From positions 1 to 27,042 of the forward strand of contig JACKQL020000247.1 in assembly GCA_018296165.2 (NCBI GenBank): DNA of 27,042 bases, read 5' to 3'. The notes beneath the pieces were generated by a model. The model had not been told where the DNA came from. It searched no databases and worked only from the letters and a program-made list of their open reading frames with translations. The position numbers and the translations under genes were made by a program. This document shows, one piece after another, positions 19,523 to 27,042 of the stretch. Numbering within the stretch: position 1 is the stretch's first letter; every line of letters begins with the position of its first letter. The stretch is from Termitomyces sp. T153. Its lineage: Eukaryota > Basidiomycota > Agaricomycetes > Agaricales > Lyophyllaceae.

Positions 19523-20687
19523 TGTCACAACCCATTCCCTGGACCCCTGTACATCACCCAACAAACCCCTGTCCCCCCAGAACCTCCCCTGATGCTTTGT
19601 CAAACTTCTCCAGCACTCCGCACCTACTCCGGCTAACTCCGACACATTTTCAGCTAACTCTGACGGCCCCCTGGCCAACTCCGACATCTTCTCCGCAGCC
19701 ACTGGCACTTCCCCTGGACTTTCTGAGCCCCTGGAACCACTCCTCTGCCATGCCTGACCCCATTACACATCATCAACTCAACGCCCTGGCTCCCCCGACT
19801 TACCCTGGGGTATCATGACAACCTCGGAATGGACCACGTCACAATTGATCCCATCAACATATCAATGCGGCCTGCCCTCTGGTCGTAACTGACACCCATC
19901 AACTCTGTTGAGCTCCACCAAGCCCTGCCACCACAGCCAACATCCCTGGAGCTCTTCAGTAGTCAGTATATAAGACATAGAGTAGCTTCTCATACTCTAG
20001 TCTTGAGATTACCTATCTACTTACCTACCTGGCCTGATGTGTTTCTGATTGTTTCTTCTCGTGTTTCATGTTCTGTGTCTCATTTTCCTTATTCTTAGTC
20101 TTCCAGTCTTATCTTGTCTCTATTCCATTATCATTTTGTTATTGTTCCATGTCTCCGCCTAAATCTATTCTTGTTCTCATCTCGTCTTTGTCTCATTTCA
20201 TTTGACTCCGTCTCATCTTGTTTGACTCCATCTTGTCTTGTTTGATTCTGTCTATTGTGCTCAAGTCCTCTCAACCATAACGTCCTCACAAACTCTGCAA
20301 TTACGATTACAAACCTCCAACACTCTTTCACCAACTCCAGACCTCGCTACATGCTTGGCTCCAAACCCTATCAATCCCCATTGATCCCCCATCAGAACTC
20401 CAGTTCTGCTCCCATCATTTGCATAGCCTCTGCCTCCTCCGCACCTGCAATACTCACACACAGACTTATGCCTGAACCCTGCCAAGCCCATTCCCCATCC
20501 CCGCAACTCATCCTCTACTCCTCCGGACCACCCCGGACTTGCTCGGACCAACCTCCACCAACTATCCTCACAAGTCCCCAATGTCTGGAACACCTCCAAG
20601 TGCCCGGTTGTCAGTGCAGGGAATCATGTCTGCCTAGTAAGGACTCGCCCAGTGTAGCTGAGCCCCCATGGTCAGTGGAACCTGACA
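19523..20687 (+). repeat. LTR E, 5' LTR of the long element
   Basis: 1165 bp, TGTCACAACCCATTCCCTGG to GTGGAACCTGACA. TATA box at 19967-19974, then a conserved ~45-bp block and a ~230-bp pyrimidine-rich tract (about 20040-20260). A reading frame of ~140 codons in its U5 part (from 20255) is also open in copies A, B and F. Confidence 0.88.
19967..19974 (+). promoter_or_regulatory. TATA box of LTR E
   Basis: TATATAAG in CAGTAGTCAGTATATAAG. Likely transcription start lies about 30 bp downstream, near the conserved TACTCTAGTCTTGAG. Confidence 0.6.
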
Positions 20688-21842
20688 TAATCTCAAGACT
20701 CCTACCTTACCCCATTTGTGATGTCCGCACATGCCCTGCACACACATTCGCCAAACAATTCCAATGTCTATGGTCGACCCATGCCTGGAAACCCTTATGA
20801 TTCATATAGCCCTGCCCAATTTGTCAAGGCACTCTGAGACGCGGATCTGATACCAAGCGTCCCTTCTGCTCTGGTTACACTCATACAATGGTTCTCTCCA
20901 CGAACACCCTCCCCAACCCATGCCCAACCCTACACCACTCTTGACAACCACCCCCCACCCTTCCTGTACCTTCTCCGCCAGCTCCATTTCCCCACAAAGA
21001 CTGAACCTGGCATCACCAAGGCTTCACCCAGACCCTAGCAACAACTTGGTCCACTGCTCAGCAACTCCTCTGACACTGCACAACAAATCATCCGACTTTC
21101 ACCCACAACCTTCCCTGAGAGAAGACCACTCTCCAAGCTAGCCCTGCTGTCGATTGGAATCAAGCTCAACCCAGCAGCCCCACCCACAATAACGCAAGAT
21201 TCTGAGACCAAGGCTACACTCCAAATTATAGAAACCACTTCCAGGATCAGTTAAGACCCCCTGGCTAACTCGACCATCACTTCTGCCCAACAAATGAAAG
21301 GAGCTCGACGCCTCTGACCTGACTCCAACAACCCCGGAACCCCCAAGCTTCTAGGCAATCAAGGAAGAAAGAGATATGCACCTCCACCCCAACCCTCAAA
21401 GCACTACCCCAAATTTAACAAGGAGAACCACGGCACCCCAACTCTTGATAAGGAACAGCTCTGGGGTCCCACCCACGACTTTGACACCCCCCATTTGATC
21501 TGGAACCTCCGACATTGAAGATCCTTGATGCTGACCCTCCCCACACCCCCACACACCATCAGACATGGACCCCACCATCAGACTATGCCACCTCCCACAA
21601 CAAGAACCCCCAGTGTAGGAGTCACCCCGCCAGAACAAACTATAGGAAAGATGGCCCTATACGAAGGAGTTCCCCAGAGTACTCTCAATTCGCTGACCTG
21701 TTCACATAAGGGAGGGAGAAGCCCCACCATCATCCCAGAGACTGTCAATCAACCCACTCAAACATTCTGACAATTTAAAGAGCATACACTCCAACATCCG
21801 TGGAGGACTTCCCTGCCAGAATCAATGACCCAAATAACCCTG

Positions 21843-22993
21843 TGTCACAACCCATTCCCTGAAGCCCCGTAAACCACTCAACAAACTCCCGTTCCCCCGG
21901 AACCCCCCCCCCCCCAACACTTCGTCAAACTTTCCCAGCACTCCATGCCTACTCCAGCTAACTCCTACACATTCTTGGCTAACTCTGACAGCCCCCTGGC
22001 CAACTCCGACATCTTCCCCGCAGCTGCCAGCGCTTTCCCTGGACTTCCTGAGCCCCTGGGACCACTCCCCTGCCATGCCTGACCCCATTACACGTCATCA
22101 ACTCAACACCCTGGCTCTCCCGACTTACCCTGGGGTATCACAACAACCTCGGAACGGACTGCATCACAATTGATCCCATCAACATATCAATGCGGCCCGC
22201 CTTCTGGTCGTAACCAACACCCGTTGACTCCGCCGAGCTCTGCCAGCCCCGCCACCACAGCTGACATCCCTGGAGCTCTTCAGTAGTCAGTATATAAGAC
22301 ATAGAGTAGCTCCTTGTACTCTAGTCTGGAGATTATCTACGTACCTACATACTGGCCCTTCCTGATGTGTTCCTGATTGTTTCTTCTGATGTTTTGTGTC
22401 CTGTGTCTTGTTTTCCTTATTCTCAGTCTCCTGGTCTTATCTTGTCTCTGTTCCGTTATCTTTTTGTTATCATTCCATGTCTCTGCCTGAATCTATCCTC
22501 GTTCTCATCTCGTCTTTGTCTCATTTTGTTTGACTCCGTCTCATCCTGTTTGATTCTGTCTATTGTGTTCAAGTCCTCTCGACCATAACGTCCTCACAAA
22601 CTCCGCAGTTACGATTATGAACCTCCAACACTTGTTACCAACCCCAGACCCTGCTATACACTCAGCTCGAACCCCATCAACCCCTGTTGATCTCCCATCA
22701 GAACTCCGGCTCCACTCCTGTCATCTGCGTAGCCTCCGCCTCCTCTGCACCCGCAATACTCACACACGGACTTATGCCTGAACCCCGCCAAGCCTGTCCC
22801 CCTTCCCCACAACTCGTCCTCTACTCCTCCAGACCTCCCCGGACTTGCTCGGATCAATTTCCCCTGGCTATCCTCACAAGTCCCCAGTGTTTGGAATACC
22901 TTCGAGTGCCCAGTTGTCAGTGCAGGGAATCACATCCGCCTAGTAAGGACTCGCCTAGTGTAGCTGAGCCCCTGTGGTCAGCGAAACCTGACA
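21843..22993 (+). mobile_element. Solo LTR F (TGTCA-family)
   Basis: 1151 bp from TGTCACAACCCATTCCC to GCGAAACCTGACA with a perfect CCCTG target duplication (21838-21842 and 22994-22998). TATA box at 22291-22298. A run of 14 C lies at 21903-21916. CpG sites are well preserved, so it is among the younger copies. Confidence 0.92.
22291..22298 (+). promoter_or_regulatory. TATA box of LTR F
   Basis: TATATAAG in the conserved LTR promoter block. Confidence 0.6.
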
Positions 22994-23609
22994 CCCTGCG
23001 CCGACTTGAAGCTGCCCTGATCCACCCCTCTGACCCACTCTGGATTCTAGCAACACAACTCCAGGGCCCCCACTTCAACTCTGACATCCAACCAAGGGGA
23101 CCTACGACGCCAGCTCAACACTCCATACAACCCTGCTCTTACACTGGAAGATGTCTATCAAGCGGGGACCACACCAATGGAGTACCCAGAAACAAACCCC
23201 ATGCGAAGTAATCTCTCCGGAGTACCCTAAAAGTTGCTGATGCCTTCCCCAAGAAGCAAGCAGTGCTTCTCCCCATTGCCACCAACCCACATTCGCAACA
23301 ACCTCCGGGCTGCTCTGGAGCATGAATGAAGAATTGCCCTGACCCCGCCGTGACTCCTGGGGAGTCCCAAACCAATGCTTCCCCACGACTGACTTCCCTG
23401 CTGCCCTCCAACAATTGTGAACAACCATCTCCCCCCAATGCAGCAGATATTTCGCATGGAGGGACAATGGCCAGACTCATTCAAAACCCCGGAAGACCAC
23501 TAGACCAGCCCCCCCCATCCAAGCTTGGCTCCAGGAGCCACTGCCACTCCTACATGACAACTCCGCTGCTCAGTGAAAATCCCCCACTCTGGAGCTCCCC
23601 CTCCAATTC

Positions 23610-24736
23610 ATGACACAACCCCACCAACAAGTTAAGACCCAACCCCAACCCCCACATCGACTCCAGACTCCTGGTACTCATGCTGGGAATGGTGGACTGA
23701 CAAAATGCACCTCGGACCCCTTCCTCCGCTCCACACCACCCCCAAAGCCAACACAACCAACAAACCCCCCACCAAGTGACCCTCATGTTGACTCTGGGAC
23801 TGCTAACTTCTTCCCTGACAAAAGAACCACTGACCCCCAGAAGGAACAACCCATGGAACGAGCCCAGAAGCATCTCCGTTGGGGCAAGCCATTCCAGGGC
23901 ACAACAAAACTCCACTATGCACAACCCCACCCAAACGTAAACCTCCGGGCACCCCCAACTAAGGGAACACCCTCACCCCAAGGGAGTACCTCCACCTCCA
24001 CACTGACAAAACCCACAGCATAGACAGTATGAAAAACAACCCCTTGCCAACTCACTACACGGACCACCTTACTCCAGGGGCTCCACCACTAAGCCACTAG
24101 GGACTCCCTCCTCTGACCGACTATGCCCCAAGAACAAAACTCACCCCGCCACCCCCACCATTGTTGAAAAGGACCTCTGCCACTCCACCACCCATGTCGG
24201 CATGAAGGCCGGACCGCCAGAAGACCTCTGCCCCCCCCCCTGCCAGCCACACCCACAAAAGACCGAAGCCCTGACCACCCCAAACACACGTTAAAGACTC
24301 GGAGGTCCACCCCCTTGAACCAGCACAATGCACATCTCCACCACAGACTGAAGAAAACCCCTATGCCCTGGGTCTGAGACCCCAAGAATCAAACTCAGCA
24401 ACACTGCCTGAAAAGGCCATGGAACTCCACCAGAAGACTCCCAACACTCCCACTAAGCCTTGAGAACTCTTCCTACAGTGCTCTGCCCCATCCCAGCAAC
24501 CCCGGGACTAGCCAACACAGATGGCATTAGTGGGCTTAACCCCTGCCTCTGGATCCACCAGAGATTCAACTCCCACCAGCACCCCTGCATGTTTCACTTA
24601 CCTCACACAAATTAAAGTCTCACTTCACACACCCAGGAACAACAAAGAAGCATTGGAAAGTACAAAAATATACAATACAAGGCGGGACAGGGCAACGAAC
24701 TCAAAGACGACAAGAAGTGGGGCCCAACCGCCTCCT
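23610..24736 (+). other. C-rich internal stretch of the long element, weak coding sense
   Basis: A Pro/Thr-rich frame is open at 23610-24023 (QTPGTHAGNGGL, ERAQKHLRWGKPFQG) and may continue the sense frame after a frameshift. From 24024 to about 24520 I see only frequent stops in all plus frames. A shorter frame at 24521-24715 may be another remnant. Strong C bias makes stops rare by chance, so coding is uncertain. Confidence 0.3.
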
Positions 24737-26285
24737 CACTCTTTCCCCAGAACCCCCACCATCCCTACCCCCAAGTCAATCTCCATCTGGGCCTGCACCA
24801 CCGCCAAGACCTCTGCCAGCCCCGGCAAAGCCTCCTCCGTGTCCGCTGCCACTTCCCACCACAACCCCAGGGCCACTGCATTACACTGTTGATGCCCTGC
24901 CAGCAACCTCCCCACCCTCGCCATCCCCTGCTGCAACTCTAGAGGCTGACCCACAGGCATCTGTGCCAACCCATCTTGGATCGATGCAAACGCTGCAGAG
25001 GCACCATCCAAGAGAACCTGGTGCTCCCACACCCAACCTGACCCCAAACACGATCCATTTAGTAACAGGCAGAGGATTGGGCATGACACTTACAAAGGAT
25101 CCCCACACGCCCCAAAGTGGCCTCATTGGCCAGCCAATCCTCCCTCCGCCTTGCTACCTCCAACTCTGCCTGCAGCAAACAACCCTCTGGTGCCATTTCC
25201 CGCTCCTCCACCTCCTCCATAGGCTGTGCCTCCCACTGCGTTGGACACTCCCACAAGCCCCATATCTCTGGCGCTCACTCCAGCACCACTTGCACCGAGG
25301 TATTCCATGCCCACTCCAACGCCTCCTTCTCCACCCGCACCATGTCTCAATCCTACCTCACCTGTCAAAGCTCCCCCTCCCATGCTGTCAACACCGCCAT
25401 TAGCACCTCCACCTGCTTGTGAAGGAAGACCTCTGTGATCAAAGGCGGGGGCTCCAGAGAACTTGATGCCTGTCCCAAGGCCACATCCAGGGTAGGAGAG
25501 TAAACACAAAATCCTGGAGGACCTGCCATCAGCTTGTGCCCCCACGGCCTCTTGCTGGGCCCCGCCCCTGATGGCGGGGAGGCTCTCCGCTTCCCACAGT
25601 CTGCCACCAAGGACACCCCCTCCCTCTGCCCATCCTGCAGAGGCCCCACCTGCTCCACAGACTGCTCCGTGCTCCCCTCCCCCAACATCTGGGTCTTCCA
25701 CGCCTCGCCCAGCTGACTCCACACCCAGTCCTTGTCCCACCCCTGCTCCATGGCAACGCATGCTGCTCACCACTCCAACAAGATCAAGCACTTCTCATGG
25801 CTTGCGCAACATGGAAGGTAAATGGAAGTGTCACGCCGCGAGCCCATGGAGGGCGCATCAAAGACGCAGGCCTCGCCCTGCCACGCACAGAGAACACACT
25901 GAGAACAACAGATCAGCACATGCAACAAAGGAGAACTCAAAGACTCACCAGGGCCTTGTTTTGGCACTGTTCCAGCATCAGGGGGCCCCGAGCCTGTGCT
26001 AATGCCCTTGCAAACTCCTCTGCCATCACCTCCGCCTGAGGGATTTGCCGCAATGGTGGAACCCCTTCCACATCCCCTGCTGCCAATCAGGGCACTGCGG
26101 GACAAAATTTGGCCCGCCTAGGAACCCCCAGGGAACCCACCACCACCATGGACAACTCTGCAAAACTCTGTCAGCCACCCCGAAGAAACAAGTCAATGCT
26201 GCTCACAACTCCGGTATATTGCACCAGCTCAGCACCGACGCTCAAACTCCTCCCCCTTGCTGTTGTACACAATCACCACGTCCAT
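24737..26285 (-). pseudogene. Antisense coiled-coil protein gene inside the long LTR element
   Basis: The minus-strand frame starts at a Met at 26285 (MDVVIVYNSKGEEFERRC) and stays in one frame to about 25059, with several stops. A Cys cluster (ICCSQCVLCAWQGEACVF, then LPCCASHEKC, about 25800-25950) is followed by KRRASPPSGAGPSKRPWG (about 25565) and TEVFLHKQVEVLMAVLTAWE (about 25380-25440). A heptad-like coiled coil comes next (EVEEREMAPEGCLLQAELEV, ARRREDWLANEATLGRVGIL), then a frameshift near 25070, then VLLDGASAAFASIQDGLAQM, GMARVGRLLAGHQQ and AQMEIDLGV, to 24737. The stop after ERRC fits CGA to TGA. It resembles, from memory, hypothetical coiled-coil proteins abundant in ectomycorrhizal basidiomycetes. 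Function unknown; not a known retroelement enzyme. Confidence 0.6.
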
Positions 26286-26540
26286 GTCTGAAATCAATGG
26301 GGCAGGGGAAGTGGCTGAGTAACTGGGAGAGGACATGACAAAGGATTTGAGAAGCCCCGGGGTACGTCCAAGGCTTTTTAATTGATTAGGAAGAACCCCC
26401 TGATGAAGTGGCAGCCACACTTTGACTTTGCCTTCCACGCTGCCGTCACTTGCTGCAGATTGATCAATATTACTGGGCTTCAACTCCCATGCCCTGCCAA
26501 TCCCCGACCCGCTCCCCATGTCTCGAGGGTCTCGATGCTG
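26286..26540. other. 3' internal segment before the polypurine tract
   Basis: No clear gene. On the minus strand a frame is open through here into LTR G without recognisable domains. On the plus strand short stretches such as HALPIPDPLPMSRGSRC precede the purine tract and might be the end of the sense frame. Confidence 0.3.
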
Positions 26541-26552
26541 AAGGGGGGGTGA
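26541..26552 (+). other. Polypurine tract of the long element
   Basis: AAGGGGGGGTGA directly precedes the LTR start TGTCATGACC, marking 26553 as the start of a 3' LTR on the plus strand. Confidence 0.8.
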
Positions 26553-26944
26553 TGTCATGACCTGTTCCCTGAAGCCCCACACATCACCCAACAAACCCCC
26601 ATCCCCCTGGAACCTCCCCCAATGCTTTGTCAAACTCCCCCAGCACTCCGCGCCTACTCTGGCTAACCCCGACACATTCTCAGCTAACTCTGATGGCTGC
26701 CTGGCCAACTCCGACGTCTTCCCTGCAGCCGCCGGTGCTTCCCCTGGACTTCCTGAGCCCCTGGGACCACTCCCCCGGCATGCCTGACCCCATTACATGT
26801 CATCAACTCAACACCCTGGCTCCCCCAACTTACCCTGGGGTATCACAACAACCTCGGAATGGACCGCGTCACAATTGATCCCATCAACATATCAATGCGG
26901 CCTGCCCTCTGGTCATAACTGACACCCGTCAACTCTGTTGAGCT
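26553..26944 (+). repeat. LTR G, 3' LTR of the long element (interrupted)
   Basis: Matches the first ~390 bp of LTRs E and F (TGTCATGACCTGTTCCC onward). It is broken at 26944 after GTTGAGCT by LTR H. The corresponding sequence in LTR E continues CCACCAAGCCC. Confidence 0.88.
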
Positions 26945-27042
26945 TGTCAGGTTCTGCTGACGATGGGGGCTCAGCTACACTGGCGAGTCCTTACTAGGCG
27001 GACGCGATGTCCTGCGCTTATAACCAAGCGTCTGGTATTGAC
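26945..27042 (-). mobile_element. LTR H (TGTCA-family), reverse, cut by window edge
   Basis: TGTCAGGTTCTGCTGACGA and the following bases match the left ends of LTRs A and B. CTGCGCTTATAACCAAGCG matches the U5 variant of LTR D. The preceding GAGCT (26940-26944) should be the target duplication. Confidence 0.8.

Larger units (their letters stand above)
20721..23613 (+). pseudogene. Decayed sense frame of the long element (unrecognised)
   Basis: One frame can be followed from ATG 20721 to 21842 and, after removing LTR F and one target duplication, from 22999 to 23611. It reads SPNNSNVYGRPMPGNPYDSY, AQFVKAL-stop-DADLIPSV, FLYLLRQLHFPTKTEPG and KENHGTPTLDKEQLWGP; across the join it reads TLQHPWRTSLPESMTQITL then RRLEAALIHPSDPLWILATQ. 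Stops are few and mostly TGA (e.g. KAL-stop-DAD, RRL-stop-PDS, QTF-stop-QFK), consistent with former CGA arginines. Rich in Pro, Ser and Thr. No zinc knuckle, protease or RT is seen. By position it would be gag-like, but that is inference. Confidence 0.5.
19523..27042 (+). mobile_element. Long non-autonomous-looking LTR element of the TGTCA-family (right end outside window)
   Basis: 5' LTR E (19523-20687), internal region 20688-26552 interrupted by solo LTR F, purine tract at 26541-26552, 3' LTR from 26553. LTR E lacks a duplication at its own right edge (AATAC before, TAATC after), as expected for one end of a full element. No RT, integrase or protease motif is visible in either strand of the internal region. 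It has instead a decayed sense frame and a decayed antisense coiled-coil frame. This fits a large retrotransposon derivative that uses enzymes from another element. Confidence 0.7.

Noticed and set aside
19523..20687. LTR E as a solo LTR
   Set aside because: Flanks AATAC and TAATC do not match, while a purine tract and a second same-orientation LTR lie at 26541-26553. It is better read as a 5' LTR.
20840..20862. Minus-strand TTGGTATCAGATCC resembling a tRNA-Met primer site
   Set aside because: It is far from an LTR end in that orientation, and on the plus strand it is part of a coding-like stretch (DADLIPSV). Probably chance.
21903..21916. Run of 14 C
   Set aside because: A homopolymer inside LTR F; may be slippage or a sequencing artefact and has no evident function.
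24717..25403. Pro-rich plus-strand frame of ~228 codons
   Set aside because: It lies opposite the antisense coiled-coil gene in C-rich sequence. Its content is low complexity, while the minus strand shows organised motifs.
1..27042. Host protein-coding genes, tRNA or rRNA
   Set aside because: I looked on both strands and found no convincing intact host gene or folded RNA gene. Everything recognisable is repeat-derived.

Overview
The window is repeat-rich, gene-poor DNA from a filamentous fungus, most likely a basidiomycete (Agaricomycetes-like). This rests on the type of chromodomain Ty3/gypsy element, the type of Ty1/copia element, and an antisense coiled-coil reading frame that resembles, from memory, a hypothetical protein family common in such genomes. 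I see no convincing host housekeeping gene, tRNA, rRNA or CRISPR array. Almost everything is a decayed, nested retroelement. Many reading frames are broken by TGA codons where the family normally has arginine, which points to CGA-to-TGA (methyl-CpG type) decay.

Layout. (1) 1-4212: two minus-strand copies of an unrecognised Gln-rich gene (1-782 and 3405-4029) with shared upstream repeats, perfect 20-bp palindromes, GAGCTA...TAGCTC hairpins and a 58-59 bp tandem repeat. The 1.5-3.1 kb stretch between them is non-coding. (2) 4213-18452: an old plus-strand Ty3/gypsy element ('GypI': gag, zinc knuckle, protease, RT, RNase H, integrase, chromodomain), split by three insertions. These are a complete minus-strand Ty1/copia element (4998-11245, target duplication CCCAT), a compound LTR (13517-15543, GATGC) and a solo LTR (16940-17942, ACCTG). 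The copia element is itself split by a solo LTR (8345-9492). (3) 18453-19522: the presumed GypI 3' LTR region, a second polypurine tract/LTR-like start, and a third copy of the Gln-rich gene on the plus strand. (4) 19523-27042 (runs off the edge): a long LTR element of the family that supplied the solo LTRs. It has a 5' LTR at 19523-20687, an internal region, a polypurine tract at 26541-26552 and a 3' LTR from 26553. A solo LTR (21843-22993, CCCTG) sits in its internal region, and another reverse LTR has landed in its 3' LTR at 26945.

The most interesting part is this last element. It carries no visible pol. It has a long decayed sense frame that continues exactly across the solo LTR once the insertion is removed. 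It also has a separate decayed coiled-coil frame of about 1.5 kb on the antisense strand (26285 to 24737). It looks like a non-autonomous element (LARD-like) that has captured, or always carried, an antisense gene. Insertion order inferred from nesting: GypI first; then copia, the compound LTR and LTR D into GypI; LTR A into copia. Independently, the long element entered the Gln-rich gene copy, followed by LTRs F and H.
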